Part shown: in pieces, positions 7,094 to 17,536 of the stretch
Layout of the letters: the number at the start of each line of letters is the position of its first letter
Position numbering within the stretch: the stretch's first letter is position 1
Source of the DNA: Chitinophagaceae bacterium
GTDB lineage: Bacteria > Bacteroidota > Bacteroidia > Chitinophagales > Chitinophagaceae
Assembly: GCA_016713965.1 (NCBI GenBank)
Contig: JADJOC010000002.1
Coordinates: 124,001 to 188,000 of the forward strand
Reading direction: 5' to 3'
DNA: 64,000 bases
Position numbers and translations under genes: made by a program
The notes under the pieces: generated by a model
What the model was told of the DNA's origin: nothing
Database searches by the model: none
Seen by the model: the letters and a program-made list of their open reading frames with translations, nothing else

Positions 7094-8298
7094 ATGAACA
7101 GAAAGGAAAAGATAATTTTAATACTATTAGCCGCACTCAACTTTACACATATACTGGATTTTATGATTATGATGCCATTAGGTAATTACCTGATGCCTTA
7201 TTTTCATATTTCCAGCCAAAAATTTAGTGCTATAGTTTCCGGCATATTCATACAGTGCTTTTGCATCAGGCATCATTGCTTCGTTTTTTGTAGATAATTA
7301 TGACAGGAAAAAATATTAATGCTGGGATATATAGGTTTCCTGGCAGGTACAATTTTATGCGGTTTTGCCCCTTCAGCCAATTTATTAATAGCTGCCCGGG
7401 TTATTGCAGGTTTATTTGGTGGTTTAATAGGCGCACAGGTACAAAGTATTGTAGCGGATATTTTTGTATATGAAAAAGAGGACAGGCAATGGGTTATTTA
7501 ATGGCAGCATTTTCTATAGCTTCTGTTGTAGGTATTCCTTTTGGCTTATTTCTTGCCACTAAATTTAGCTGGCATGTTCCTTTTTTATTTATTGGCATCG
7601 TAGGCATAGTTATTATTCCTTTTTTAATCCGCTATATCCCTCCAATGACAGCACATCTTACCCATAATGCCGGCAAAGAAAAAAACAGGTTTCAGATCCT
7701 GGAAAAAATATTTTCCAATAAGCGTTACAGGATTGCTTTAGCTCTTTCAGGTTTTCTAATGCTTGGCCATTTTCTGTTAGTGCCTTTTTTGACACCCTTT
7801 ATGGAATTTAATGTAGGTTTTACAAAAGACCAGATACAATACATTTATATTGTAGGAGGAATTTTAACTCTTATTTCTGCACCCATATCAGGAAAAATTG
7901 CGGATAATGTCGGCAAGCTCAAAGTATATATATGGTCAGCAATACTTTCCTTACTTCCTGTTTTTTTAATTACAAATATGCCGGTAATAGCTTTTTACTA
8001 TGTGTTAATAGTAACAGGCTTTTGGTTTTTAATATCTAATACAAGGGGTATATCAGCAAGCGCCATGGTTAGCAATGTTGTACCACCACAGTTACGGGGC
8101 AGCTTTATGAGCCTTAACTCTTCTATGCAACAATTATTTACCGGCATAGCATCGTCTATAACAGGTTATATAATTGTATCAGATAAAATTACTCATAAAA
8201 TATCTCATTATAATTGGGCCGGATACTTAAGCATGGCGGTACTTTTATTTTGCATTTATTTAGGCGTAAAGCTTGGAGAAAAATCAACTGCGGTATAA
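7094..8298 (+). CDS. MFS transporter (three frameshifts)
   Basis: One major facilitator of ~400 residues split over three frames. The N-terminus (LNFTHILDFMIMMPLGNYLMPYF) is the first helix and loop of the arabinose-efflux / AraJ-like drug:H+ antiporter group. Correcting GG at 7241-7242 to a single G gives the second helix (YSAFASGIIASFFVDNYDRK). Adding an A to the A6 run at 7308-7313 joins KKILMLGYIGF, the conserved loop 2-3 region. Adding a G at 7480-7481 joins GQAMGYLMAAFSIAS. The rest supplies helices 5-12 with GKIADNVGK between TM8 and TM9. It exports or imports an unknown small molecule across the inner membrane. Three shifts make true decay more possible here than elsewhere, but all are single-base and repairable. 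Confidence 0.8.
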
Positions 8299-8320
8299 AT
8301 TTATTTTACCACAATATCTG

Positions 8321-8363
8321 TAAAACAACAGGCGCTATAATAATTATAGCGCCTGTTGTTTTA
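8321..8363. terminator. bidirectional terminator
   Basis: Perfect 20-bp stem (8321-8340 with 8344-8363), loop TAA, core ACAACAGGCGCTATAA, with A/T ends. It is shared by the convergent MFS and endonuclease genes. Confidence 0.9.
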
Positions 8364-8380
8364 TAATGAATTTCCATTAT

Positions 8381-11169
8381 CTATCTGATAATAGTAAATG
8401 ATTGGGTAATTATTTCGTTCCCGCTGATAATTTTAATTAAATACCTTCCGGGAGGCAAAGCATTTACAGCCACATTAATATTTTGCTGGCCGGCATTTAC
8501 TTTTTGTTGCAAAACAATCCTTCCGGTAAAATCAACAATTTTCATTTCGCTGGCTAAAGATAACCCTTGTTCAAATTGTATAGTCACTTTTTCAGCCGCA
8601 GGATTTGGATATACCTTTACCCCATACTGATTAGTATTTAATTGCAAAGCGACAATTTTACTATAACTGAACTTTGCATCTGCGTCGATCATTTTTAAAC
8701 GATAAAATACAGTTGGAGCCTTAGGCAAGGTGCTGCTGGCAAATGAATAATTTAATAAATTATTACCGGCAACTTCCCCTATTTTAATAAATGAAACCCC
8801 ATTAGTACTTTGTTCAATTTCAAATTTTTTGAAGTTGGTTTCAAAAGTTGCAGACCATTTTAATAACGATCCTTTATCATTTTTTGCTACCGTAAAATTT
8901 GTAATAGTAACAGGCAATACACCGGTACAACCCAACATAGCATCCACATATTCGGGGTGATCGACAAATGGGTTTCTGTTGGCCTGGATTGCATATACAG
9001 CATTATTACGGTCTATTTCCTTAGCACTAACCGGATCTTGCAAATGCCATTTATATAATAAATCAACATACCAGTCATCAAAAACTTGCAGCTTTCTTTT
9101 AATTGCATCTGGTTCGTCAGCAATACTTAACAGCACTTCATTGGCATTGCCATTTATACTCCAGTTATTAGCGATAACCCGGTCTTCATAACAGGTACCT
9201 ATATAAAATTGGGCCCTGGCAAAATCTCCTTTATATTCATTAATTGGTTCAAACACTATACCTCCATAACCAGGGAAAGTAGAATTTCCTAATTTACTAC
9301 CATTTAACGAGGTCCAGCTTGGCATATTGGTTTCTCCGTAAGGAAAATTATTCCGCTTGGCATTAACTTCCTTATCAGTAGGAAAAATATGCATGATATC
9401 CGAGTTCATTGGTTCTACTGCACCTCCAAACCAGTTACGTGGAAAAGAATGCTCCCTGTTATACATCAATCCTTCATCAGTTCCAGGAAGAGGTGGATTA
9501 TCCGGTGATCCGCCACAACCGTCTACATCTACTCCATATTCAAATTCATAAGGATCCGGATTATTTATTCCGGGATTGTCAGAATACATATCCCAGATAA
9601 TATCCCTTAACCCATCATCCGATTTGCGATAATCGGTACTTTCATAAATATTGCAAATGCCTCCATAATCCGGATTAGGATTATCAACCAAAGGTTTGAT
9701 AATATTAAATAATGCTGTTTTTAATTCACTACAACCCAGGCCATCAGCTGACTGGTAATAACCCGGAGGAATACCCTGGCCATTTTCAGTTGTTGTAGTA
9801 CCGGCATTTAAAGAAGTAGCATTATAAAATGGCTCTCCGTTACAATCCCCGTTAGCAGAAAATACAAAGAAAAAATATTGCGTATTGGCTACCAGGCCTA
9901 CTGCTGAAAAATTCGTATTATTGTTATACTTAACAATAATATCATTGCCAAATACCTGACCGGCTGTATAAGTTATACCATTTGTAGGAGTAAAATTTAA
10001 TACCGGATTTGTGCTTCTTACAACCAAATACCTGTTGGCATTGGCAGCAGCATTAAATGATCCGGATACCGATGTATTGCCTGGATTTAATATTAAGTTA
10101 GTAGGCGGATTAGGGGGATTAATACAATCTGCCAAAGGCAAAGTATTAACACTAAGTTGCAATGGATTGGTACTATTATAATTAGGAGCACCTGCACAGT
10201 TTTCATTATTTAATGCAAATACAAAGAAAAAGTATGGCGTATTAGGTGTTAACCCTATTGCATTAAAATCAGTAGCAGCAACCGTGCTTACTACAATTCC
10301 ATCCCCTAAAGCAGCTCCTGGTGCATAATTTGTTCCATCAACCGGCGATCCGTTCAACTGGGCAGCCAAACTTCTTACTACCAGGTATTCATTTGCGGCA
10401 GGATTCGAAGCAGTAAAGCTGCCGGCTATAGTGGTTGAAGTAGGGTTAAGCATTAACCCTGTAGGTTGTGCTATCGGCTCAATGCAGGGGGATTGGCATT
10501 ACCGTTAAAAGTAACACTAAAATCATCTATCCCTAAACCATCATCTGCACCAGATGCATTAAAATCTGTCCAGCGGAACCAAAAATTTGTGCCTGCAGTA
10601 ATATTCAACCCAGCTATTTCAAAAGCTATAACCTTCTTATTAGCATTGGCATTACCATCTAACGGGCCAGGCCCGACTACTACGGGTGCTATAAAATCAA
10701 GCTGGTTTACATCAATATATACGCCATTATTAAGTGCATTAGCATTGGTGCTGTACTGAAAATCGAGCCTGTCTTCCCTGCCGGCTGTGCCTAAGCGCCA
10801 TTGCTCACCTGTATATGTAACAGTAATGCTGGTAATGGTAGCCCCGGAATTGTTGGTAAATTGTACACCAACAGTAGGGGTTAAGCTGCCAGACAGAAGA
10901 GTACCAAAAGCTCTTTCTGCATTGTTAGCAACACCATAGCTGTACGTATTGCCAGAGTTGGCCATCCCGTTATCTGCTAAATAAGTATCATTGGCATTGG
11001 CACCAGTCTCCAGCAATGCCCATCCGGTAGGCAAAACATTAGAAGTACCTGCATTTGCTAACGTATTAAAATTTTGGTTATAAGGATCGGCCAGATTATT
11101 AATAACCACCTGTGATTTTGTAGAAAAGAATAAGACACCGGAAAATGCCAGTAGTAAAAATTTTTTCAT
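8381..11169 (-). CDS. secreted endonuclease I-family protein with T9SS sorting domain (frameshift)
   Basis: Two frames join into one ~929-residue protein if the 5-G run at 10487-10491 is lengthened by one, which reads through as NPPCIEPIAQPTGLMLNP. The order is: signal peptide (MKKFLLLAFSGVLFFSTKSQ); a ~200-residue beta-rich domain ending in GLGIDDFSVTF; two ~105-residue repeats with the pattern LNPxxTxxxGSFxA...YFFFVFxxN (Fn3-like); and the endonuclease I domain (PF04231-like) with NREHSFPRNWF, DIMHIFPTDKEVN and NNFPYGE carrying the His-metal active site. A C-terminal type A sorting domain (VKVYPNPAAEKVTI to the end) completes it. It is expected to be exported by type IX secretion, and to degrade extracellular DNA/RNA for nutrients or competition. 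It is monocistronic. Confidence 0.9.
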
Positions 11170-11250
11170 GTTTATAATAGTTTATTAAATTTTTGTTTAA
11201 TAAAGGTAAGCGTAAATTTTTACAGAACCACATTACGAAATTGTTATAAT

Positions 11251-11282
11251 AAAAAATCCGCCAAGCATATACTTGACGGATT
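11251..11282 (-). terminator. terminator of rpsT
   Basis: Stem AATCCGCCAAG / CTTGACGGATT (one mismatch), loop CATATA, with a T-tract on the minus strand (11256 down to 11251), 24 bases past the rpsT stop. Confidence 0.8.
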
Positions 11283-11305
11283 GTAATAATTTTTTAATTC
11301 TTAAG

Positions 11306-11560
11306 TTATTTTGCTAGAGCATTTAGCCTTTTGGCTAACTTACTTTTTAAATTTGCGGCTTTATTTTTATGTATTGTACCACGTTTTGCCAGTTTATCGA
11401 TCATGGAAGCAACTTTTGGTAATTGTTCGATACCAGCTGTTTTATCACTTGCTCTTAAATCACGTATTGCATTACGGGTAGTTTTGCCATAATAACGGTT
11501 ACGTTCATTGCGCTTACGGCTTTGACGCACATCTTTCTTAGTTGCTGAATGGTTTGCCAT
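11306..11560 (-). CDS. rpsT: 30S ribosomal protein S20
   Basis: 84 residues with the S20 pattern: MANHSATKKDVRQSRKRNERN at the start, many Arg/Lys, then LPKVASMIDKLAKRGTIHKNKAANLKSKL near the end, forming the three-helix bundle that binds 16S rRNA. It is monocistronic with its own terminator. A near-consensus -7 element TATCTTCG (11581-11588, minus strand) lies ~20 bases upstream of the start. Confidence 0.97.
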   Translation of the reverse strand: MANHSATKKDVRQSRKRNERNRYYGKTTRNAIRDLRASDKTAGIEQLPKVASMIDKLAKRGTIHKNKAANLKSKLAKRLNALAK

Positions 11561-11646
11561 TTAATTCTATTTTTGGGCTGCGAAGATAGGAAAAACAATT
11601 TAAAATGTATAATGCAAATTAATAATTTTACATACTAATTTTTTTT

Positions 11647-12144
11647 ATGGCAAAAAAGTGGATTTTGTTAGGTTTACATATTGCTTCTTTATGCTTGCTA
11701 ATCTTAGGACTTACAGAAAATATGTTAGAGATAGATATTAGTAAGCGCTTAATAATAAATATATCACTTTTTAATGAAAAAAGAAGTGTATTAGGCACTT
11801 TACAATCATTGTTGGGTTCTTCAAATTATCTGCCATTTATATTAATTTTTTTATTTGGATTAGTAGTGCCATTTGCAAAATCAATAATAATTTTTTATTT
11901 ACTGCTGGCAAAAAACCCTTTGCATAAATATTATACATGGATTAGTGCCATAAACAAATGGGCAATGGCAGATGTATTTGCCATAAGCATCTTTGTAGCT
12001 TTTTTAGGAGCAAATTCAATGAAAAACACCACAGCGGCTTTAGAACCTGGTTTTTATTTTTTTACAGCTTATGTAATATTTAGCGGTATAATATCTGTTT
12101 ATATTGGAAAATTGATAAAAAAGCCGCTTATTTTCAAAGCGTAA
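11647..12144 (+). CDS. PqiA-domain (paraquat-inducible protein A-like) membrane protein
   Basis: 165 residues with four hydrophobic segments (about 4-22, 58-84, 103-122 and 135-155). The stretch NKWAMADVFAISIFVAFLGA corresponds to the conserved KW[AG]M.DVF..[AS] motif of PqiA domains. PqiA proteins are inner-membrane partners of MCE-type lipid transport systems, but no pqiB/MCE gene is here and this is a single-domain version, so the function is open. It is divergent from rpsT, with 86 bases between the two starts. Confidence 0.75.
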   Translation: MAKKWILLGLHIASLCLLILGLTENMLEIDISKRLIINISLFNEKRSVLGTLQSLLGSSNYLPFILIFLFGLVVPFAKSIIIFYLLLAKNPLHKYYTWISAINKWAMADVFAISIFVAFLGANSMKNTTAALEPGFYFFTAYVIFSGIISVYIGKLIKKPLIFKA

Positions 12145-12239
12145 GACCGATATTTGCACTTTCAATTTTACAGATCTACAGCTGACTAAATTAAATTACA
12201 ATTTTGTTTGTTACTTACCTGCTGCCTAAGGCTGCAAAA

Positions 12240-12266
12240 GTACAAGGGAGTGACACAACGATGATG
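12240..12266 (+). repeat. dispersed 27-bp repeat (family A, short form)
   Basis: GTACAAGGGAGTGACACAAC followed by GATGATG. The same 27 bases recur at 24257-24283 with one mismatch. The two halves match the outer flanks of the longer palindromic copies at 18.4 and 57.5 kb, so this is a form lacking the central hairpin. Confidence 0.7.
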
Positions 12267-12311
12267 ACTATTGATTAAATGTTTGTAACAAAAAAAATTT
12301 ATTAACCCATT

Positions 12312-15068
12312 ATGAAGGATTTTCAATATATCACTAATTCCCATCCAGGTTACATAGAAAGTTTATATAATGATTTTACAAAAGATCCCTCCAGTGTAGA
12401 AGTGGATATGCGTAAATTCTTCGAAGGTTTTGATTTTGCTGTAGCCAATTATGGCAGTAATAATGGAAAAACTGCAACAACTGCTACGAACGGTGTTTCT
12501 AATGAGATTCCAACTAACCTCGATAAAGAATTTGGTGTATACCAAATGATACAGGCGTATAGAAAAAAAGGGCATTTGGTAGCCAAAACCAATCCAATCA
12601 GGGAGCGGAAAGACCGGCATGCCAACCTGGATTTAAAATATTATGGATTAAGCGAAACCGACTTAAAAACTGTATTTGAAGCGGGCCGTTTTATAGGATT
12701 AGGCAAAGCAACCTTAAATGATATTGTAGCACATCTCCAAAAATGCTATACCAGTAATGTAGGACTAGAATACAGCGCTTTAAATGACATGAAGAAGATA
12801 GAATGGTTGGCCAACGCTGTAGAAAACAATCTGCTTAAAGATATACCACTGCAACAGAAAAAGAGAATTCTTCAAAAGCTGAATGAAGGGGTAATGTTTG
12901 AAAAGTTTTTACATACCAAATATGTTGGTCAGAAAAGATTTAGCCTGGAAGGCGGCGAAACAACGATTCCAGCTTTGGATGCCATCATAAATACCGCAGC
13001 CAATGATAATGTACAGGAAGTAGTAATAGGCATGGCACACAGGGGAAGATTAAATGTGCTGGCGAATGTGTTGGGAAAAACATATGAACAGATTTTTAGT
13101 GAGTTTGAAGGTACCGCAATGCCGGATACCACCATGGGTAGCGGAGATGTAAAATACCATTTGGGTTTTAGCAGCGAAATTGATACTGCTGATGGTAAAA
13201 AAATTCACCTGAAATTATGCCCCAACCCTTCTCATCTCGAAGCTGTAAACCCCGTAGTGGAAGGCTATGCCAGGAGTAAGGCTGATATAATGTATAATAG
13301 TGATTTCGATAAGATTTTACCTATTTTAATTCATGGTGATGCTTCGGTGGCCGGCCAGGGTGTAGTATATGAAGTATTGCAAATGTGCGGTCTTAAAGGT
13401 TATTATACAGGTGGTACCATACATTTTGTAATCAACAACCAAATTGGTTTTACTACCGATTTTGATGATGCCCGCAGTTCAGACTATTGCACATCAGTGG
13501 CTGCAATGGTACAGGCCCCGGTTTTGCATATTAATGGCGATGATGCAGAAGCAGTAGTAAAAGCGTCAGAAATTGCCACACAATACAGGCAGAAATTTAA
13601 CAGTGATATTTTTATTGATATGGTATGCTATCGCAAGCATGGACATAACGAAGGTGATGAGCCAAAATTTACACAACCCCAATTGTATGCTTTAATTGAC
13701 AAGCATTTAAACCCAAGAGAAGTTTATACACAATACTTAATACAAAACGGGGAACCAGATGCCCAGAGCCTCGCTAAGGAAATGGAGAAAAAGTTTTTAG
13801 CCGACTTACAGGAACGCCTAGACGAAGTAAAACAACATCCGCTACCTTACAAACATCAACCGCCTGAATTAGTATGGGCCAGCATGCGCAAAGCTGCGGC
13901 CGAAGACTTTGATGCTTCTCCGGCAACAGCAATAACTACTGAGCAATTTAGTATGTTGTTTGAAGGATTAATGAAATGGCCAGCTGATTTTAAACCTTTG
14001 CGCAAGGTAGATAAATTGATACAGGATAAACTTAAGCTTTTTAATGACGAACAAAAAATTGATTGGGCTACTGGCGAATTAATGGCCTACGGTAGTTTAC
14101 TAACAGAAGGTAAAGATGTGCGTATGAGCGGGCAGGATGTAATACGAGGCACCTTTAGCCACAGACATGCCATTATATACGATGAAACAACTAATAAAGG
14201 CTACAACAGGCTTAATCATTTCACGAAAACACAACCTTCTTTTAGAATATACAATTCACTATTAAGTGAATATGCTGTAGTTGGTTTTGAATATGGTTAT
14301 GCAATGGCAAATCCTAATGCACTAGTTATTTGGGAGGCCCAATTTGGGGATTTTGTTAATGGAGCACAAACAATGATAGACCAGTTCATAGCAGCGGCAG
14401 AAACAAAATGGCTCCGGATGAATGGCTTGGTAATGCTGCTCCCACATGGTTACGAAGGCCAGGGCCCCGAACATAGCAGCGGAAGGATGGAACGGTTTTT
14501 ACAAATGTGTGCCGAATTTAATATGGTAATAACCAATGTAACTACATCTGCCAACTTTTTCCATTTATTAAGACGCCAGTTAACCTGGGAATTCCGCAAA
14601 CCATTAATTAATTTTTCACCTAAAGCTAACCTGCGCCACCCGGGTTCTTATAGTGTAATGGATGATTTTATTATCGGCGGGTTCAAAGAGGTGATAGATG
14701 ATATTACTATAAAAGAAGCTGCTGCTGTTACTAAAGTATTATTATGCTCAGGTAAAATGTATTTTGATTTGGCAGAGCGTCAGCAAAAAGAAAGTAGAAG
14801 TGATGTGGCCATTATCAGGCTGGAACAAATATATCCTTTGCCACAAAAACAATTAGACGAATTATATAAAAAGTACAGCAAGGCTATTTGGTATTGGGTG
14901 CAGGAAGAACCGCTAAATATGGGTGCCGCTACTTTTTTAAGAATGAATTTAAAAACAATTAATTTTTATATCATCAGCAGGCAGCCCAGCGCTTCTACAG
15001 CTACAGGTTTTGGAAAAATTCATGCCCAGGAGCAGGGCCAGATTATTGATACTGCGTTTAGTATATAA
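12312..15068 (+). CDS. sucA: 2-oxoglutarate dehydrogenase E1 component
   Basis: 918 residues, full length. It starts MKDFQYITNSHPGYIESLY, the E1o N-terminal segment that binds E2. The thiamine diphosphate part includes GMAHRGRLNVLANVLGK, the GDASVAGQGVVYE metal/ThDP region and CYRKHGHNEGDEP. The C-terminal half has LLPHGYEGQGPEHSSGRMERFLQ, typical of SucA rather than pyruvate E1. The enzyme decarboxylates 2-oxoglutarate and hands the succinyl group to E2 in the TCA cycle. The expected E2 gene (sucB) does not follow; instead a nuclease gene starts 1-7 bases after the stop. Confidence 0.97.
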   Translation: MKDFQYITNSHPGYIESLYNDFTKDPSSVEVDMRKFFEGFDFAVANYGSNNGKTATTATNGVSNEIPTNLDKEFGVYQMIQAYRKKGHLVAKTNPIRERKDRHANLDLKYYGLSETDLKTVFEAGRFIGLGKATLNDIVAHLQKCYTSNVGLEYSALNDMKKIEWLANAVENNLLKDIPLQQKKRILQKLNEGVMFEKFLHTKYVGQKRFSLEGGETTIPALDAIINTAANDNVQEVVIGMAHRGRLNVLANVLGKTYEQIFSEFEGTAMPDTTMGSGDVKYHLGFSSEIDTADGKKIHLKLCPNPSHLEAVNPVVEGYARSKADIMYNSDFDKILPILIHGDASVAGQGVVYEVLQMCGLKGYYTGGTIHFVINNQIGFTTDFDDARSSDYCTSVAAMVQAPVLHINGDDAEAVVKASEIATQYRQKFNSDIFIDMVCYRKHGHNEGDEPKFTQPQLYALIDKHLNPREVYTQYLIQNGEPDAQSLAKEMEKKFLADLQERLDEVKQHPLPYKHQPPELVWASMRKAAAEDFDASPATAITTEQFSMLFEGLMKWPADFKPLRKVDKLIQDKLKLFNDEQKIDWATGELMAYGSLLTEGKDVRMSGQDVIRGTFSHRHAIIYDETTNKGYNRLNHFTKTQPSFRIYNSLLSEYAVVGFEYGYAMANPNALVIWEAQFGDFVNGAQTMIDQFIAAAETKWLRMNGLVMLLPHGYEGQGPEHSSGRMERFLQMCAEFNMVITNVTTSANFFHLLRRQLTWEFRKPLINFSPKANLRHPGSYSVMDDFIIGGFKEVIDDITIKEAAAVTKVLLCSGKMYFDLAERQQKESRSDVAIIRLEQIYPLPQKQLDELYKKYSKAIWYWVQEEPLNMGAATFLRMNLKTINFYIISRQPSASTATGFGKIHAQEQGQIIDTAFSI

Positions 15069-15074
15069 TTGCTT

Positions 15075-16085
15075 ATGATCATTAACCAAAATATTATTGC
15101 CCAGGTAAAGGAGATTATTGCCCAATCAAGGGATAACGCCATACGGGCTGTAGATACGCAACGTGTATTAATGTATTGGTATATCGGTAAGGTAATTTTT
15201 GAAGAAGAGCAACAAGGAAAGGAAAGGGCTGAATATGGACAGTACCTTATAAAATACCTTTCACAACAGCTGCAGCCAGAGTTTGGTAGCGGATTTTCAA
15301 TAAGACAGCTGGAACTTTTCCGGCAGTTTTACCGTCTTTTCCCAATTGCGCAGACAGTGTCTGCGCAATTGGCCTGGAGTCATTATACTTTATTCCTTCG
15401 CATCGACAATGAGCACAAAAGAGAATTTTATATCGCTGAAACCCTAAAAAATCATTGGACGGTGCGCCAACTGGAAAGGCAAATCAACAGCCAACTATTT
15501 GAAAGACTTTTATTAAGTTCGGATAAAGAATCTGTTTTGGCAATAGCCAGAAAAGAGAAACAACCATCACACCCAAAAGAAATAATTAAAGATCCATTGA
15601 TATTGGAATTTTTAGGCTTAAAAAAAGATGCTTCTTACTATGAAAAAGATTTAGAAAATGCAATAATCACCCATCTTCAGGATTTTTTACTGGAATTGGG
15701 TAATGGATTTTCTTTTGTAGCCAGGCAAAAAAGAATTAATATAGAAGGGGATGATTTTTTTATTGATCTTGTATTTTATAACCGGATATTGCAATGTTTT
15801 GTAATTATTGAAACAAAAATAGAAAAACTTACGCACCAGGATATTGGCCAGCTGCAGATGTATGTAAATTATTATGACCGGACAGAAAAACTGCCGCATG
15901 AAAACAATACTATCGGTATATTATTATGTGCCGATAAAAATGATGCTGTAGTAAAATTTACTTTACCGGAAAACAACGAAAATATTATTGCCAGCAAATA
16001 TCAATTATACCTGCCTTCGGAGGAACAGTTAATTGAAGAAATAAAAAAAGAAATAGACCGAATAAATAACAAAGAATATGTTTAA
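15075..16085 (+). CDS. DUF1016 / YhcG-family PD-(D/E)XK nuclease
   Basis: 336 residues from the ATG at 15075 (a TTG at 15069 is possible). The N-terminal DUF1016_N helical part includes VLMYWYIGKVIFEEEQQGKERAEYG and SWSHY-like AWSHYTLFLRID. The C-terminal nuclease domain carries DDFFIDLVFYN and CFVIIETKIEK, i.e. the D...ExK catalytic residues. Members are predicted DNases of the restriction-endonuclease fold, often accessory or mobile; the role is unproven. It is wedged between sucA and ffh, and its last 8 bases (ATGTTTAA) are shared with the ffh start, so ffh may be translationally coupled to it. There is a perfect 31-base palindrome inside (15342-15372). The frame is intact. Confidence 0.9.
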   Translation: MIINQNIIAQVKEIIAQSRDNAIRAVDTQRVLMYWYIGKVIFEEEQQGKERAEYGQYLIKYLSQQLQPEFGSGFSIRQLELFRQFYRLFPIAQTVSAQLAWSHYTLFLRIDNEHKREFYIAETLKNHWTVRQLERQINSQLFERLLLSSDKESVLAIARKEKQPSHPKEIIKDPLILEFLGLKKDASYYEKDLENAIITHLQDFLLELGNGFSFVARQKRINIEGDDFFIDLVFYNRILQCFVIIETKIEKLTHQDIGQLQMYVNYYDRTEKLPHENNTIGILLCADKNDAVVKFTLPENNENIIASKYQLYLPSEEQLIEEIKKEIDRINNKEYV

Positions 16086-17401
16086 CTCACTATCAGAAAA
16101 ATTAGAAGCAGCCTTTAAAAATATAAAAGGCCAGGGAAGAATATCTGAGCTTAATATTGCCACCACGGTAAAGGATATACGCCGTGCATTGGTAGATGCC
16201 GATGTTAATTATAAAATTGCCAAAGAATTTACCGACAGGATAAAAGAAAAAGCCTTAGGCGAAAAAGTACTAACAGCGGTAAGTCCCGGGCAATTAATGG
16301 TAAAAATTGTGCAGGATGAGTTAACCGAATTAATGGGCGGCACAGCCAGTGAATTTAACCTTAATGGAAACCCGGCCATCATATTAATCGCAGGCCTGCA
16401 AGGTAGTGGTAAAACAACCTTTAGCGGCAAGCTGGCCAATTATTTAAAAACTCAAAAGGGCAAATCGCCCTTGTTAGTGGCAGCGGATATCTACAGGCCT
16501 GCGGCTATTGACCAGTTAGAGGTATTGGGAGGACAAATTGGTGTAGATGTTTATAGCGAAAGAGAAAATAAAAATGCAGTATCAATTGCTCAAAATGCTA
16601 TTAAAGAAGCTAAGGCTAAAAAATAAAAATGTAATCATTATAGATACTGCCGGCCGACTGGCTATAGATGAGGTGATGATGAAAGAAGTATCTGATGTAA
16701 AAGCTGCTGTAAACCCCCAGGAAATATTATTTGTTGTAGATAGTATGACCGGCCAGGATGCCGTAAATACAGCCGCCGCATTTAATGAAAGACTGGATTT
16801 TAGCGGCGTAGTGCTTACCAAATTGGATGGTGATACCAGGGGCGGTGCGGCATTATCTATTAAATATACAGTAAACAAACCCATAAAATTTGCCAGCAGT
16901 GGCGAAAAAATGGATACACTGGATGTATTTTACCCGGACAGGATGGCCCAGCGTATTTTAGGAATGGGTGATATCGTAAGCCTTGTAGAAAAAGCCCAGC
17001 AGCAATTTGACGAAAAAGAAGCGGCCAGGCTGGAGAAAAAAATACGCAAAAATCAATTTGATTTTGAGGACTTTAAAACCCAGTTGCAGCAAATTAAAAA
17101 AATGGGCAACCTTAAAGATTTAATGGGCATGATACCCGGTGTAGGCAAGCAAATAAAAGATGTGGATGTAAATGATGATTCTTTTAAAGGTATTGAGGCC
17201 ATGATAAATTCTATGACATTGGAGGAACGCAGAAACCCCGACCTTATTAACCCCGAAAGAAAAAACCGCATAGCTAAAGGCAGCGGTAAGGATATAGCAG
17301 AGCTCAACCAGTTTTTAAAGCAATTCGAACAAATGAAAGGTATGATGAAAATGATGAGCAAAATGCCTATGGGACGAATGCCGGGAATGGGTAAAGGGTA
17401 A
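16078..17401 (+). CDS. ffh: signal recognition particle protein Ffh (one frameshift)
   Basis: The 5' frame ends early at 16626. Deleting one A from the A6 run at 16618-16623 joins AKAKNKNVIIIDTAGRLAID and gives a normal ~440-residue Ffh. N domain: LNIATTVKDIRRALVDADVNY. G domain: G1 GLQGSGKTT, G3 DTAGR, G4 TKLDG, and the DTRGGAAL region. M domain: LEERRNPDLINPERKNRIAKGSG and a Met-rich tail (MKMMSKMPMGRMPGMGKG) that binds signal peptides and 4.5S RNA. It targets nascent inner-membrane proteins to FtsY. Being essential, it argues strongly that the shift is a sequence error. Its start overlaps the DUF1016 gene by 8 bases. Confidence 0.97.
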
Positions 17402-17470
17402 TTATACAATATCTACTAAATTTTATCAGTATATACACCTATTTTATTTGGATATTGAATTATGCTGCTT

Positions 17471-17478
17471 TATCTTTG
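17471..17478 (+). promoter_or_regulatory. -7 promoter element of rpsP
   Basis: TATCTTTG is an exact TAnnTTTG match, 59 bases before the rpsP ATG and downstream of the ffh stop. Confidence 0.7.
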
Positions 17479-17536
17479 CAATGCTTTTATAAGGAGAACC
17501 CTATTTATTAACAACCCCAAAAAATTTCTATTTTTT

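Noticed and set aside
15075..16085. DUF1016 gene as part of a restriction-modification or defence island
   Set aside because: No methylase, helicase, Abi or toxin gene is near; neighbours are sucA and ffh.
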